Program-made: the position numbers and the translations under genes
Notes under the pieces: generated by a model
Databases searched by the model: none
What the model saw: the letters and a program-made list of their open reading frames with translations, nothing else
Told to the model about the DNA's origin: nothing
Part shown: in pieces, positions 44,969-56,447 of the stretch
How positions within the stretch are numbered: position 1 is the stretch's first letter
How the letters are laid out: the number at the start of each line of letters is the position of its first letter
Source of the DNA: an uncultured Aquitalea sp.
GTDB lineage: Bacteria > Pseudomonadota > Gammaproteobacteria > Burkholderiales > Chromobacteriaceae
Length of the DNA stretch: 64,000 bases
Assembly (NCBI RefSeq): GCF_945957525.1
Contig: NZ_CAMFLA010000001.1
Coordinates: 186,001-250,000 of the forward strand
Direction: 5' to 3'

Positions 44969-46330
44969 TTACACCTTCTCTTTCTTGTCGGTTGCCATCA
45001 GGTGTTCCACCACCCGTTCCATGCGCATGAAGCGCGAGCCCTTGATCAGTACCGAGGCTCCCGACGGCAAACGCCCATCCAGCCAGCCAAGCAATGCTTC
45101 ACAGGAATCAAAACTTTCCGCGCCGTTGCCGAAAGCCGCCGCGGCGTGCCGCGACATTTCCCCCAGCGTCAGCAAACCTTCGATGCCAAGCGCGCGCGCA
45201 TGCTCGCCTACTTCGGCATGCATGGCGGCGGCGCCCTCGCCCAGCTCGCCGATATCGCCCATCACGAACACGCGCGGCGCGGGCAGACGCGCCAGCACGT
45301 CTAGCCCGGCCTTCATGGAATCCGGGTTAGCGTTGTAGGTGTCATCGATCAGCGTGCCGCCTTGCGGCAGGGCTTTCTTCTGGAGTCGGCCCTTGGCCCC
45401 GCCAAAGGCCGCCAGGCCAGCAGCGATATCGGCCAGCGGCAGGTTCAGGGCCAACGCCACGCTGGCTGCGGCCAGCGCGTTGCGCACATTGTGTTCGCCC
45501 GGCGCGGACAGCACGACGGCAGTGTCGCCTGCAGGCGCGCGCAGGGTGAAGCGGCTTTCCAGCGGCAACAGTTCCACTGCATCAGCGCGCACGTTGGCCG
45601 AAGCGGCCAGGCCGAAACGCAGCTGACGGTGGCCAGCTGCCGCAGCTTCAAACACCGCCAGATTGGCGTCGTCCTGATTGAGGATGGCCACACCATCGGC
45701 CAGCAGGCCGGAGAAGATCTCCGCCTTGGCGCGCGCGACATCGGTGGTATCGGCGAAATGGCCCAGATGCGCGCGCATGGCATTGTTCACCAGCGCCACC
45801 TGCGGCCGCGCCAGCGCGGTGAGGTAGCTCAGTTCGCCGTGATGGTTCATGCCCATCTCGATAACGGCGTAGCGATGTTCGGCGCGCAGGCCCAGCAAGG
45901 TCAGCGGCAGGCCGATATCGTTGTTGAAATTGCCGGCGGTGGCGTGCACGGCATCGTCGCCGGCATGCGCGCGCAGAATGGCGCTGACCATTTCCTTGAC
46001 AGTGGTCTTGCCGTTGGAGCCGGTAATGCCGATGCGCACCGCGTTCTGACGTGCGGCCCAGCCAGCGGCCAAGCGGCCCAGCGCCAGACGGGTATCGTCC
46101 GCCAGCAGCTGATTGCCGACGCCGCATTCACGGCTGACCAGCACCGCAGCGCCGCGCGCCAGCACATCGGGCACAAAATCATGCGCATCGAATCGCTCGC
46201 CCTTGAGCGCCACAAACAGGTCGCCGGCTTCGACAGCGCGGCTGTCGGTCACCACGCGGCGCACTAGCGCATCGCCATCGCCAATCAGGCGGGCTTCGGC
46301 CAACAGTGCGGCTTCACGCAGCGTCATCAT
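44969..46330 (-). CDS. murF: UDP-N-acetylmuramoyl-tripeptide--D-alanyl-D-alanine ligase
   Basis: This cytoplasmic Mur ligase of 453 aa adds D-Ala-D-Ala to complete the UDP-MurNAc-pentapeptide. Its sequence includes [27 protein letters not shown], the P-loop [52 protein letters not shown] and [16 protein letters not shown] chose ATG 46330 because it overlaps the murE stop by 4 bases (ATGA) and the family begins there, although the frame stays open far upstream. Two 11-mer repeats lie inside (Ser-Ala-Asn and Leu-Ala-Glu readings). Confidence 0.96.
   Translation of the reverse strand: MMTLREAALLAEARLIGDGDALVRRVVTDSRAVEAGDLFVALKGERFDAHDFVPDVLARGAAVLVSRECGVGNQLLADDTRLALGRLAAGWAARQNAVRIGITGSNGKTTVKEMVSAILRAHAGDDAVHATAGNFNNDIGLPLTLLGLRAEHRYAVIEMGMNHHGELSYLTALARPQVALVNNAMRAHLGHFADTTDVARAKAEIFSGLLADGVAILNQDDANLAVFEAAAAGHRQLRFGLAASANVRADAVELLPLESRFTLRAPAGDTAVVLSAPGEHNVRNALAAASVALALNLPLADIAAGLAAFGGAKGRLQKKALPQGGTLIDDTYNANPDSMKAGLDVLARLPAPRVFVMGDIGELGEGAAAMHAEVGEHARALGIEGLLTLGEMSRHAAAAFGNGAESFDSCEALLGWLDGRLPSGASVLIKGSRFMRMERVVEHLMATDKKEKV
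45593..45603 (+). repeat. GTTGGCCGAAG repeat, inside murF
   Basis: One of 19 copies. It is antisense to murF, whose codons read Ala-Ser-Ala-Asn-Val. Confidence 0.85.
46294..46304 (-). repeat. GTTGGCCGAAG repeat, at the start of murF
   Basis: One of 19 copies. It is in sense, read Leu-Leu-Ala-Glu-Ala, about ten codons into murF. Confidence 0.85.
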
Positions 46331-47805
46331 GCCTGCTCTCCCCATGCGCACAGCGCCTCTTCGGCGACGCGGAAGTCGGAGAAGGGGCGTTTGACGCCGC
46401 CGATGTCTTGGTACTCTTCGTGTCCCTTGCCGGCAATCAGCACCACATCGCCGGCGCGCGCTTGCGACACGGCCCAGCGGATGGCTGCGGCGCGGTCCAG
46501 CTCGACATGACCCGGATGCGTCATGCCGGCCAGCACATGGTTGATGATGGCTTGCGGGTCTTCGGTGCGAGGATTGTCGCTGGTGAGCACGGCCACATCG
46601 GCCAGACGCTCGGCAATGCCGCCCATCATCGGGCGCTTGCCCGGATCGCGATCGCCGCCGCAGCCAAACACGCAGAACAACTTGCTGCCTGCGGGGCGAA
46701 TGTCCGACAGGGTGGCCAGCGCTTTTTCCAGCGCGTCCGGGGTGTGGGCGTAGTCGATCACTACCAGCGGTTCGCGACTGCCGCCGATGCTTTGCATGCG
46801 GCCGCGAGCCGGCTGAATGCGCGCCATCACAGCGGCGGCGTCCTCTAGCGGCACGCCGTTGACGCACAAGGTGGCCAGGCAGGCCAGCAGGTTGGCAGCG
46901 TTGAAGCGACCCACCAGGCTGGTGCGCACGTCCACTTCGCCCCAGGGCGTGGCGACGCGCAACTGCAGACCGTCCAGATTGGCGCTGAGCGACAGCGGAC
47001 GCACATCGCCCTGCTCCAGGCCATACGTCACGACGCGGGTCTGCGTACGGTCGATTTCCGATGCCAGACGTTGGCCGAAGGCGTCGTCGGCGTTGATGAC
47101 CGCGTGCTTGAGGCCTTCCCAGTGGAACAGGCGCGCCTTGGAAGCGCCATAGGCCTCCATGCTGCCGTGGTAGTCCAGATGGTCGCGGGTGAGATTGGTG
47201 AACACCGCGGTGGCGAAGCTGACGCCGTTGACGCGGAACTGATCCAGGCCGTGCGAGGACACTTCCATGGTAACCACATGCGCACCCTGACGACGGTATT
47301 CAGCCAGCTTTTGCTGCACGGTGACCGGGTCCGGCGTGGTGTGGGTGGTTTCAGTCAACTCGCCATAAAAACCGTTGCCCACAGTACCAATCAGGGCGGC
47401 CTTCTGCCCCAGCAGGGAAAAAGCCTGCGCCAGCCAGTGGGAGATGGACGTCTTGCCGTTGGTGCCGGTGATGCCGATCACGGTCATGGCCTGGCTGGGA
47501 TGGCCATAGACATGGGATGCGACGATGCCGGCGCGTTCGCGCAGGGCGGGCACCGGCAGGTTGGGCACATGCCAGTCGGCACTCCAGGCAAAGCCTTCGG
47601 CGGTGTCCCACAACACGGCGGACGCACCGTGCTCCAGCGCGGAGGGGATATAGTCGCGGCCATCGGCAAACTCGCCGCGGCAGGCCAGGAACACGTCGCC
47701 GGGCAGCACGCGACGGCTGTCCGCCTCGACCCGTTTCACGGGGAGGCCCAGCTGGTCCAGCGCTGCCGGGTTCCAGTCCGGCAATTGAGTCAGGCGACTT
47801 TTCAT
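46327..47805 (-). CDS. murE: UDP-N-acetylmuramoyl-L-alanyl-D-glutamate--2,6-diaminopimelate ligase
   Basis: This cytoplasmic Mur ligase of 492 aa adds the third residue of the stem peptide. VKRVEADSRRVLPGDVFLACRG, the P-loop GITGTNGKTSISHWL and ERAG-like spacing are typical. The motif Ser-Asp-Asn-Pro-Arg (LTSDNPRTEDP) indicates meso-diaminopimelate rather than lysine. I chose ATG 47805, 13 bases after the ftsI stop; the ribosome site is weak (AAGCAAG). One 11-mer repeat is read Phe-Gly-Gln. Confidence 0.96.
   Translation of the reverse strand: MKSRLTQLPDWNPAALDQLGLPVKRVEADSRRVLPGDVFLACRGEFADGRDYIPSALEHGASAVLWDTAEGFAWSADWHVPNLPVPALRERAGIVASHVYGHPSQAMTVIGITGTNGKTSISHWLAQAFSLLGQKAALIGTVGNGFYGELTETTHTTPDPVTVQQKLAEYRRQGAHVVTMEVSSHGLDQFRVNGVSFATAVFTNLTRDHLDYHGSMEAYGASKARLFHWEGLKHAVINADDAFGQRLASEIDRTQTRVVTYGLEQGDVRPLSLSANLDGLQLRVATPWGEVDVRTSLVGRFNAANLLACLATLCVNGVPLEDAAAVMARIQPARGRMQSIGGSREPLVVIDYAHTPDALEKALATLSDIRPAGSKLFCVFGCGGDRDPGKRPMMGGIAERLADVAVLTSDNPRTEDPQAIINHVLAGMTHPGHVELDRAAAIRWAVSQARAGDVVLIAGKGHEEYQDIGGVKRPFSDFRVAEEALCAWGEQA
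47070..47080 (+). repeat. GTTGGCCGAAG repeat, inside murE
   Basis: One of 19 copies. It is antisense to murE, whose codons read Phe-Gly-Gln. Confidence 0.85.
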
Positions 47806-47818
47806 CTTGCTTGCATCT

Positions 47819-49570
47819 TTAAAAGTCCGCCGGCACCGGGGTGGTGTCCGGCAGCAGGGTATTGTTGGACGGTTCGTCCGGCTGCACATTGAGCACACGC
47901 AGCGCGCCGCCGGCCACCTGAGAGAACACAGGGGCGGAAATCGCGCCGCCGTAGTACTTGCCGGCAGTCGGTTCGTCGATCATCACGGCCACGATCAGGC
48001 GTGGCGCTTTGCCCGGCGCAAAACCGATGAACAGGGCGCGGTGCTTGTTGGCCACATAGGTGCGGCCTTCCAGTTTGCGCGCGGTACCGCTCTTGCCGCC
48101 GATGCTGTAACCAATGATTCGTCCGCCGACAGCCCCGCCGCCGGGTTCGCTGTTGGCGATCAGCAGGCTGCGCATCTCGCGCGCGGTTTTCTCGCTCAAC
48201 ACGCGTTTGCCGGGCATCGGCGTATTGGTCTTGTACAGCGATACCGGCAACATGACGCCATCGTTGACGAAAATGGTGTAAGCCCGCGCCATCTGGAGCA
48301 GGCTTACGGAAACGCCGTAACCGAAGGACATGGTGGCCTGCTCGATGGGCCGCCAGTTTTTCCAGTCGCGCAAGCGGCCGGAAGCCTCGCCGGGGAAGCC
48401 GGTATTAGGTGGTTTGCCGAAGCCCAGCGAGTCGTAGTAAGTCCAGAAATCCTGTGGCGAGCTCATCAGCGCCAGCTTGCTGGTACCCACGTTGGACGAC
48501 TTCTGGATGATGCCGAGAATGCCCAGGCTGGCCTGCGGCGACACATCGCGAATCACAGCCGGGCCGATATTGTAGGTATGCGTGTCCAGCACCGTGTTCA
48601 GATTGGCCTTGCCGTGTTCCAGCGCCAGCGAAATAGACAAGGGCTTCATGGTGGAGCCGGGCTCGAACAAGTCGATCACCGCTCGGTTGCGAAGCATTTC
48701 CGGCGTGGTGCCCACGCGGTTGTTCGGGTTGAACGAGGGGAAATTGGCCAGCGCCAGCAGCTCGCCGGACTTGGCGTCCAGCACCACCACGCTGCCGGCC
48801 TTCGCCTTGTTTTCTTCTACCGCCGCCTTGATTTCGCGATAAGCCAGATACTGGATGCGATGATCCACCGCCAGCGACAGCGTCTGACCGTCTTTGGGCG
48901 GCTCAATAGCGGCTACGTCTTCAATGATGTGCCCGCGGCGGTCCTTGATCACCACACGACGGCCATCCTTGCCGGACAACATCTTCTCGCGCGCCAGCTC
49001 CACGCCTTCCTGGCCTTTGCCGTCCACGCCGGTGAAGCCGATGATGTGCGAGATGATTTCGCCGGCAGGGTAGAAGCGACGGTATTCCTGCTGCTTGGCA
49101 ATGCCGGGGATGCCCAGCGCCATGACCTTGTCCGCCACTTCCGGATTGATCTGGCGCTTGATGTAGACGAATTCTTTCTTGCGATCGGACAGCTTGGTGG
49201 TGAGCTCTTCCGGCGAGATATCCAGCAAGCGACCCAGCTCGCGCAGCTTGGCCGGCGGCACCGGATCCATGTCGGCCGGGCTCGCCCAGATGGTTTGCAC
49301 CGGCGAGCTGATGGCCAGCGGTTCACCATTGCGATCGGTAATAACGCCGCGGTTGGCTTCCAGCGTCATGGCGCGACGGAAGCGCGCTTCGCCCTGGCCT
49401 TGCAGGAAATCCTGCTGCACCACTTGCAGGTAGATGGCGCGCCCGATCAGCGCCAGAAACAGCAAACCCAGCCCCAGCAGCACCACGCGCACGCGGCCAG
49501 CCGTCATCTTCAGCGCCGGACTGGCGTCTGCGAGACGTTCACGCTGGTGGGCCGAGTAGCTGGTGCGCAT
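47819..49570 (-). CDS. ftsI: Penicillin-binding protein 3 (septal transpeptidase FtsI)
   Basis: This bitopic membrane class B PBP of 583 aa crosslinks septal peptidoglycan with FtsW. It has a short cytoplasmic tail and one span (VVLLGLGLLFLALIGRAIYL). The pedestal domain has RRAMTLEANRGVITDRNGEPLA. The transpeptidase domain carries Ser-Thr-Met-Lys (EPGSTMKPLS), Ser-Ser-Asn (QKSSNVGTSK) and Lys-Ser-Gly-Thr (GGKSGTARK). Start and ftsL stop overlap by one base (TGATG). Confidence 0.97.
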   Translation of the reverse strand: MRTSYSAHQRERLADASPALKMTAGRVRVVLLGLGLLFLALIGRAIYLQVVQQDFLQGQGEARFRRAMTLEANRGVITDRNGEPLAISSPVQTIWASPADMDPVPPAKLRELGRLLDISPEELTTKLSDRKKEFVYIKRQINPEVADKVMALGIPGIAKQQEYRRFYPAGEIISHIIGFTGVDGKGQEGVELAREKMLSGKDGRRVVIKDRRGHIIEDVAAIEPPKDGQTLSLAVDHRIQYLAYREIKAAVEENKAKAGSVVVLDAKSGELLALANFPSFNPNNRVGTTPEMLRNRAVIDLFEPGSTMKPLSISLALEHGKANLNTVLDTHTYNIGPAVIRDVSPQASLGILGIIQKSSNVGTSKLALMSSPQDFWTYYDSLGFGKPPNTGFPGEASGRLRDWKNWRPIEQATMSFGYGVSVSLLQMARAYTIFVNDGVMLPVSLYKTNTPMPGKRVLSEKTAREMRSLLIANSEPGGGAVGGRIIGYSIGGKSGTARKLEGRTYVANKHRALFIGFAPGKAPRLIVAVMIDEPTAGKYYGGAISAPVFSQVAGGALRVLNVQPDEPSNNTLLPDTTPVPADF

Positions 49571-49839
49571 CAGGCGCCTCCTCGGGAGGTAATCACCTGG
49601 ATCTGACGCGGATCCGGCGTATGCATGCCCAGACGGCCCGCCGCCTTTTCAATCACGGCGTGCGCCCCCCAGGTGCTTTGTTCCAGCTGCAGCTGGCCGA
49701 ATTCCACCTCCAGCTGCTGGGCGGATTTCTGTTCTTTCTGCAGATCGCTGTACAGCTTGCGCGATACGTGGGTGGACGTGACCACCGACCAGGAGGACAC
49801 CACCACGATGAGCAGCAGAATGGCGTTCAGGCGGTTCAT
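49570..49839 (-). CDS. ftsL: Cell division protein FtsL
   Basis: This bitopic protein of 89 aa forms the FtsQBL complex. A very short cytoplasmic part is followed by one span ([17 protein letters not shown]) and a periplasmic leucine-zipper-like coiled coil ([25 protein letters not shown]). The sequence is poorly conserved in general, but length, topology and place between rsmH and ftsI are decisive. I chose ATG 49839, which overlaps the rsmH stop by 4 bases (ATGA). Confidence 0.94.
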   Translation of the reverse strand: MNRLNAILLLIVVVSSWSVVTSTHVSRKLYSDLQKEQKSAQQLEVEFGQLQLEQSTWGAHAVIEKAAGRLGMHTPDPRQIQVITSRGGA

Positions 49840-50798
49840 GCGTCGCCCTCCCGCCACGGTGCGGCCGTCCGCTCGGCGATGCGCATGATGGCGCTGCGGG
49901 AACGGGCGTTTTCACGCACCTCCTCTTCAGAGGCGCGCACCGGTTTGCCGACGATTTTCAGCGGCGGCTCGGCCACATCGCCGGCGCGCACCATCACCCA
50001 GGACGGCAGCTTTTCTTCGCTGCTGGCGTCGCGCAGGTAGAGTTTTACGATGCGGTCCTCCAGCGAGTGGAAGCTGATGATGGCCAGCCGGCCGTCTTCA
50101 GCCAGGCTGCGCGCCGCCTGCGGCAGCACGGACTTCAGCTCGTCCAGCTCGCGGTTCACATGGATCCGGATCGCCTGGAAGGTACGCGTGGCAGGGTCCT
50201 GACCCGGTTCCCGAGTACGGACGTTTTGCCCAACGAGCAAGGCGAGCTCACGCGTGGTCTGGATGGGAGCGACGTCCCGTTGCGCAACAATGGCTGCTGC
50301 GATCTTGCGAGCAAACCGCTCTTCACCATAAGTCTTGATGACCTCCATGATTTCGGCTTCGGCCGCAGTGGCCAGCCATTCGGCCGCGGTCATGCCGCGG
50401 CTGGTATCCATGCGCATGTCCAGCGGCGCATCGAAACGGAAACTGAATCCGCGACGACCATCGTCGATCTGCGGCGAAGACACGCCCAGATCCATCAGCA
50501 CGCCGTCCACCTTGTCCACGCCCAGCGCATCCAGTTCACGCCTCAGGCTTTCAAAACCGTTGTGCACGATGGTGAAGCGGCTGTCGGCCGCCGCCAGGCG
50601 CTCGGCCTCGGCGATGGCTTCCGGGTCTTTGTCGAAGGCGATGAGGCGGCCATTGGGCCCCAGCGTGGACAGGATCAGGCGACTGTGCCCCCCGCGCCCG
50701 AAAGTGCAGTCCACGTACACGCCATCCGGCCGGATGGCGAGTGCGGATACAGCTTCGGCCAGCAGCACCGTACGGTGCACAAAGATATCGGGGGTCAC
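49836..50798 (-). CDS. rsmH: 16S rRNA (cytosine1402-N4)-methyltransferase
   Basis: This is an SAM-dependent methyltransferase (formerly MraW), 320 aa, that modifies C1402 in the ribosomal P site. [29 protein letters not shown] (SAM loop), [21 protein letters not shown] and the late [17 protein letters not shown] are typical. The start codon is GTG (50798) and it overlaps the mraZ stop as GTGA, with GGAG 10 bases upstream. Confidence 0.96.
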   Translation of the reverse strand: MTPDIFVHRTVLLAEAVSALAIRPDGVYVDCTFGRGGHSRLILSTLGPNGRLIAFDKDPEAIAEAERLAAADSRFTIVHNGFESLRRELDALGVDKVDGVLMDLGVSSPQIDDGRRGFSFRFDAPLDMRMDTSRGMTAAEWLATAAEAEIMEVIKTYGEERFARKIAAAIVAQRDVAPIQTTRELALLVGQNVRTREPGQDPATRTFQAIRIHVNRELDELKSVLPQAARSLAEDGRLAIISFHSLEDRIVKLYLRDASSEEKLPSWVMVRAGDVAEPPLKIVGKPVRASEEEVRENARSRSAIMRIAERTAAPWREGDA

Positions 50799-51241
50799 AG
50801 CGTAAAATCTCCAAGATGTTGGGCAAGTTCGGTCTGGTCGATAGCCAGTGCTTCATTGGTCTGGCTGTCCCATTCCTCGGCATTCCACAGCTCGAAGCGG
50901 TTACCCATCCCCACCAGCGACACGTCTTTTTCAAGACCGACAAGATCGCGCAAGCGAGAGGGCAGCAGGATGCGTCCGGCGCTGTCCATCTCCAGGGTTT
51001 CGGCGTGGCCGAGCACCAGACGTTGGTAGCGCTTCAGGGTGGGATTACCGGTGGGAAGTGCGAGCAGACGGGCTTCAACCGGACGCCAGTTGGGTTCTGG
51101 ATAGATCAGCAGATGGTCGGGGGATTCGAGTGTGACAACCAGCTTGTGACCGAAAGCGGACAGCAGTGTCTCACGGTGTCTGGCCGGAATGGCCAAACGA
51201 CCCTTGCTATCAAGAGAGACAATGCTTACGCCACCAATCAT
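50795..51241 (-). CDS. mraZ: Transcriptional regulator MraZ
   Basis: This AbrB-like DNA-binding protein of 148 aa makes a ring oligomer and represses its own dcw operon. Its tandem repeats each carry a DxxGR motif ([15 protein letters not shown], and [20 protein letters not shown]). I chose ATG 51241, where the usual start G-G-V-S precedes the first repeat; the ribosome site is weak. Four direct repeats of its likely operator overlap the promoter just upstream. It heads the cluster of 15 genes ending with ftsZ. Confidence 0.96.
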   Translation of the reverse strand: MIGGVSIVSLDSKGRLAIPARHRETLLSAFGHKLVVTLESPDHLLIYPEPNWRPVEARLLALPTGNPTLKRYQRLVLGHAETLEMDSAGRILLPSRLRDLVGLEKDVSLVGMGNRFELWNAEEWDSQTNEALAIDQTELAQHLGDFTL

Positions 51242-51280
51242 GCCCGGTATCACCAATTGAAAAAGTTAGGGGCCGTCGCC

Positions 51281-51315
51281 CCACTTTTACCCACTTCACC
51301 CCACTTCCCGCCACT
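51281..51315 (-). promoter_or_regulatory. MraZ operator: four direct repeats at 10-bp spacing
   Basis: CCACT (AGTGG on the transcribed strand) starts at 51281, 51291, 51301 and 51311, exactly 10 bp apart. The first three continue as AGTGGG. MraZ is known to bind repeated TGGG/GTGG-type boxes with this spacing upstream of its own gene. The array overlaps the -10 box and the transcription start. Confidence 0.85.
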
Positions 51316-51341
51316 ATAAGAAAGAAGTTTCCCACGGTCAA
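51313..51341 (-). promoter_or_regulatory. Main promoter of the dcw cluster
   Basis: On the minus strand TTGACC (51336-51341), a 17-base spacer and TATAGT (51313-51318) give a strong sigma-70 type promoter. The leader to the mraZ ATG would be about 65 nt. Confidence 0.85.
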
Positions 51342-51721
51342 CATCGCTCGGCGCTAATTCACCTTTTGCGACAATGACTTAGCGAGCAGGCAAAAACCCT
51401 CTTTCCGAGTCAAATCAGTGGGTTAATGAAAGCAGTCAAAGTGAGCTGTTAATTGACGGGGTGCAGGAAGGCAACACTGGCCCATTCATGACAAATGAAA
51501 GCGCCGGCAATTGAGGAGAACGGCAGAGGCGGGGCACTGCGACATCCACAAACCACATCCACAAGCAAAAACCGAACGGCACACCCTTGCGGGCATGCCG
51601 TCGCAATGAAATCACAGCACTACAAAAACGGCAGAAGCCGGCGCAGTGGACACCACGCCGACCTCTGTCACCGCTGGTTGGCAGTCCGCCCCCTTAGGGC
51701 GCGGCTGCCCGGCAGCATCCG
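51342..51721. other. Gene-free region between gatB and the dcw promoter
   Basis: About 380 bases without a supported gene. It contains an imperfect hairpin at 51579-51602 (ACGGCA/TGCCGT plus CCC/GGG around TTGC) and a G+C-rich stretch near the gatB end. A short plus-strand frame (51495-51737) has no family look. I cannot assign a function. Confidence 0.5.
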
Positions 51722-53149
51722 TCAGGACAATTTCTGACGCAGGATATCCTGCACCTGGGCCGGATTGGCCTTGCCCTTGGAAGCCTTCATCACCTGCCCG
51801 GCCAGCGCGTTCAGCGCCTTTTCCTTGCCGGCGCGGAACTCTTCCACCGCCTTGGGGTTGGCGGCGATGGCTTCTTCCACCATTTTTTCGATGGCGCCGA
51901 CATCGGATACCTGCTTGAGGCCGTCGCGCTCGATGATGGCGTCGGCGGTGAGATCACTCTCCCACAGCGCATCGAACACCTGCTTGGCCAGCTTGCTGGA
52001 CAGGGTATTGTCGGCGATACGGACGATGAGGCCAATCAGGCGTTCGGCACTGATCGGGCATGCGCCGATGTCTTTGCCTTCGCGATTGAGGCGCGCGGCG
52101 ATTTCGCCGTTGATCCAGTTGGCGGCCAGCTTGCCCTGGGCGCTGGCGCTCGCCACGGCTTCGAAGAACTCGGCGGTGGCGCGGCTGGACGTGAGCAGCG
52201 CCGCGTCGTAGGCGGACACGCCGAAGGCATCGACAAAGCGCGCCTTCATGGCGCCCGGCAGCTCCGGCATGTCGGCGCGAATGGCTTCAATCTGCGCGCC
52301 GCTGATGCGTACCGGCAACAGATCCGGGTCCGGGAAGTAGCGGTAGTCGTGCGCGTCTTCCTTGCTGCGCATCATGCGGGTTTCGCCGCTGTCCGGGTCG
52401 AACAGCACGGTGGCCTGTTCAACGCGGCCGCCATCTTCCAGCGTGTCGATCTGCCACTGGATTTCGTACTTGATGGCCTGCTCGAGGAAGCGGAAGGAGT
52501 TGAGGTTCTTGATCTCGCGGCGGGTGCCGAACTCTTGTTGGCCGAAGGGGCGCACGGAAACGTTGGCGTCCACGCGAAAACTGCCTTCCTGCATGTTGCC
52601 GTCGCAAATGCCCAGCCAGGTGACCAGCGTGTGCAGGGTGCGAGCGTAGGCGACCGCCTCTTCGGCGGAGCGCATGTCCGGCTCGGATACCACTTCCAGC
52701 AGCGGGGTGCCGGCGCGGTTGAGGTCGATGCCGGTCATGCCCTGGAAATCTTCGTGCAGCGATTTGCCGGCGTCTTCTTCCATGTGCGCGCGGGTAACGC
52801 GCACGGTTTTCTCTTCCTCGCCCACCAGAATGACCAGCTTGCCGCCCTCAACGATGGGCAGTTCCATCTGGCTGATCTGGTAGCCCTTGGGCAGATCGGG
52901 ATAGAAGTAATTCTTGCGAGCGAAGACGTTTTTCTGGTTTATGCGGGCGTCCAGCGCCAAACCCAGGCGGATGGCCTTGTCCACCACGGCCTTGTTCATC
53001 ACCGGCAGCACGCCGGGGAACGCCAGCTCCACTGCGGAGGCCTGGGTGTTGGGCTCGGCGCCGAAGGCGGTGCTGGTACCGGAGAAAATCTTGGTCTTGG
53101 TGTTGAGCTGCACATGCACCTCAAGACCGATGACGACTTCCCATTTCAT
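51722..53149 (-). CDS. gatB: Aspartyl/glutamyl-tRNA amidotransferase subunit B
   Basis: This is the tRNA-binding and kinase subunit, 475 aa, of the GatCAB enzyme that turns Glu-tRNAGln or Asp-tRNAAsn into the amides. [47 protein letters not shown] and DFNRAGTPL-like [19 protein letters not shown] form the catalytic cradle, and the C-terminal YqeY-like tail binds tRNA. AAGGTG precedes the ATG. It is last in the gatCAB operon. One 11-mer repeat inside is read Phe-Gly-Gln. Confidence 0.97.
   Translation of the reverse strand: MKWEVVIGLEVHVQLNTKTKIFSGTSTAFGAEPNTQASAVELAFPGVLPVMNKAVVDKAIRLGLALDARINQKNVFARKNYFYPDLPKGYQISQMELPIVEGGKLVILVGEEEKTVRVTRAHMEEDAGKSLHEDFQGMTGIDLNRAGTPLLEVVSEPDMRSAEEAVAYARTLHTLVTWLGICDGNMQEGSFRVDANVSVRPFGQQEFGTRREIKNLNSFRFLEQAIKYEIQWQIDTLEDGGRVEQATVLFDPDSGETRMMRSKEDAHDYRYFPDPDLLPVRISGAQIEAIRADMPELPGAMKARFVDAFGVSAYDAALLTSSRATAEFFEAVASASAQGKLAANWINGEIAARLNREGKDIGACPISAERLIGLIVRIADNTLSSKLAKQVFDALWESDLTADAIIERDGLKQVSDVGAIEKMVEEAIAANPKAVEEFRAGKEKALNALAGQVMKASKGKANPAQVQDILRQKLS
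52538..52548 (+). repeat. GTTGGCCGAAG repeat, inside gatB
   Basis: One of 19 copies. It is antisense to gatB, whose codons read Phe-Gly-Gln-Gln. Confidence 0.85.
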
Positions 53150-53184
53150 GTCAGAGACACCTTAATCAGTGCCGGGACGCGGCG

Positions 53185-53195
53185 CTTCGGCCAAC
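53185..53195 (-). repeat. GTTGGCCGAAG repeat, between gatB and gatA
   Basis: One of 19 copies, in the 59-bp gap between the two genes. It flanks gatA on its 3' side, in the orientation opposite to the copy at 54741. Confidence 0.85.
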
Positions 53196-53208
53196 GTCCC
53201 CGGCGAAA

Positions 53209-54660
53209 TTACAGGGCAGGAGCGCGGCTGTGCCAGTCGGTGGCCAGTTGGAACTGGTGAGCCACATTGAGCATGGTCGCTTCGCTGAAGTAGTTGCCGA
53301 TGATCTGCAGACCCACCGGACGACCGTTGCGGTCGAAGCCGGCCGGCACGCTCATGCCAGGCAAGCCGGCGAGGTTGACCGACAGGGTGTAGATGTCGGA
53401 CAGGTACATTTGCACCGGATCGGACGACAGCTGGCCCAGATTGAAAGCAGCGGTCGGCGCCACCGGTCCCAGAATGACGTCGCACTGCTCGAAAGCGGCG
53501 GTGAAGTCGTTGGCGATCAGGCGGCGGATCTTCTGCGCCTTCAGGTAATAGGCGTCGTAATAGCCGTGCGACAGCACATAGCTGCCCACCAGGATGCGGC
53601 GCTTCACCTCGTCGCCAAAGCCCTCGGCGCGGGTCTTCTCATACATGTCCACCAAGTCTTTGTACTCGGCGGCGCGATGTCCGTAGCGCACGCCGTCGTA
53701 ACGCGACAGGTTGGTAGAGGCCTCGGCCGGCGCGATCACGTAATAGGCCGGAATGGACAGTTCGGTGTTGGGCAGACTGACTTCCACCACCTGCGCGCCC
53801 TGCTTTTTCAGCTCGGACACCGCTTCGTCAACAATACGGGCAACGTCGGCATCCAGGCCGGCCGCGAAGTATTCGCGCGGCAAGCCCACGCGGAGGCCGT
53901 TCAACGGGCGATCCAGCTGGCGCGTGTAGTCTTCCTTGTCGCGCTCCAGACTGGTGGAGTCGCGCTCGTCGAAGCCAGCCATCACATTCAGCATCAGAGC
54001 GCAGTCTTCGGCGGTCTGCGCTATCGGGCCGCCCTGGTCCAGCGAGGACGCAAACGCCACCATGCCGTAGCGGGATACCACGCCGTAAGTGGGCTTGATG
54101 CCGGTGACGCCGCAGTGGCTGGCCGGCTGGCGGATGGAACCGCCGGTATCGGTGGCGGTGGCGACCGGAGCCAGACGAGCGGCCACGGCGGCGGCGGAAC
54201 CGCCCGAACTGCCGCCCGGGATGGCGTTCAGATCCCACGGGTTTTTCACCGGACCGTAGAAGCTGTTTTCATTGGAAGAGCCCATGGCGAACTCGTCCAT
54301 GTTGGCGCGACCGAGCGTCACCAATCCCGCGGCGCGGCACTGCTCCACCACATGGGCGTCGTAGGGCGAGATGAAGTTGTCCAGCATTCGCGAGCCGCAG
54401 CTGGTTTTCCAGCCCTGCTGGCAGAAGATGTCCTTGTGCAGGATGGGCACGCCGGCCAGCGGGCCCGCCGTGCCGGCCGCTCGCGCCGAGTCGGCGGCGG
54501 CGGCCTCGGCCAGCGTCTTGGCGCGGTCCACCGTGATGACGGCATTGAGCTGCGGATTAAGCGCTTCGATGCGATCGAGATACTGCGTGGCCAGTTCCAC
54601 GCCAGACACCGCGCCGGCCGCCAGTTGTTGCGACAGCTGCTTGAGGGTGGCTTTCGTCAT
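53209..54660 (-). CDS. gatA: Aspartyl/glutamyl-tRNA amidotransferase subunit A
   Basis: This amidase subunit of 483 aa releases ammonia from glutamine for transamidation. It has the amidase-signature Ser-cis-Ser-Lys set: the lysine in VPILHKDIF, the cis-serine in [15 protein letters not shown] and the nucleophile in [25 protein letters not shown] chose ATG 54660, where the family begins [13 protein letters not shown]; the ribosome site is weak. The gene is flanked on both sides by intergenic 11-mer repeats. Confidence 0.97.
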   Translation of the reverse strand: MTKATLKQLSQQLAAGAVSGVELATQYLDRIEALNPQLNAVITVDRAKTLAEAAAADSARAAGTAGPLAGVPILHKDIFCQQGWKTSCGSRMLDNFISPYDAHVVEQCRAAGLVTLGRANMDEFAMGSSNENSFYGPVKNPWDLNAIPGGSSGGSAAAVAARLAPVATATDTGGSIRQPASHCGVTGIKPTYGVVSRYGMVAFASSLDQGGPIAQTAEDCALMLNVMAGFDERDSTSLERDKEDYTRQLDRPLNGLRVGLPREYFAAGLDADVARIVDEAVSELKKQGAQVVEVSLPNTELSIPAYYVIAPAEASTNLSRYDGVRYGHRAAEYKDLVDMYEKTRAEGFGDEVKRRILVGSYVLSHGYYDAYYLKAQKIRRLIANDFTAAFEQCDVILGPVAPTAAFNLGQLSSDPVQMYLSDIYTLSVNLAGLPGMSVPAGFDRNGRPVGLQIIGNYFSEATMLNVAHQFQLATDWHSRAPAL

Positions 54661-54740
54661 TTTGTCTTGATATCCGGTTAAGCTGCTGAAGTCAGTCGAG
54701 CAAGGCGAAGATAAGGGCGAGCCGCTGCGATGCAAACAAG

Positions 54741-54751
54741 GTTGGCCGAAG
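54741..54751 (+). repeat. GTTGGCCGAAG repeat, between gatA and gatC
   Basis: One of 19 copies, in the 124-bp gap upstream of gatA. It is the only clear element in that gap. Confidence 0.85.
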
Positions 54752-54784
54752 AGGGAACCTTGCCGACGACTCGCAATCTGAAAT

Positions 54785-55072
54785 TCACTCGATCACCTTG
54801 GGAACGAGGAAAAGGCCCTTTTCCACTTGCGGCGCCACGGCCTGGAAGGCCTCGCGCTGGTTGGTCTGGGTCACGACGTCTTCGCGCAGACGCAGGGAAA
54901 CATCCTGCGGATGGGCCATCGGCTCGATACCGTCGGTGTTCACGGCCTGCATCTTCTCGATCAGGCCGAAAATGTTGTTCAGCTTCTCGCCGACGGCGGC
55001 GATTTCCTCGTCGTTCACACTGATGCGGGCCAGCTTGGCAATGCGTGCAACATCCTGATGGGTCAGAGACAT
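54785..55072 (-). CDS. gatC: Aspartyl/glutamyl-tRNA amidotransferase subunit C
   Basis: This small subunit of 95 aa wraps around GatA and stabilises the GatCAB complex. [25 protein letters not shown] is the family start, with [25 protein letters not shown] and [16 protein letters not shown] in the middle. GAGGA lies 4 bases before the ATG. It heads the gatCAB operon and is divergent from mreB, an arrangement common in betaproteobacteria. Confidence 0.96.
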   Translation of the reverse strand: MSLTHQDVARIAKLARISVNDEEIAAVGEKLNNIFGLIEKMQAVNTDGIEPMAHPQDVSLRLREDVVTQTNQREAFQAVAPQVEKGLFLVPKVIE

Positions 55073-56427
<1,355 letters not shown>

Positions 56428-56447
56428 TCCCGCGCTAACCCGACTTG

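Noticed and set aside
51495-51737. An 80-codon plus-strand frame between gatB and the dcw promoter
   Set aside because: No ribosome site, low-complexity composition, and it runs into the gatB end.
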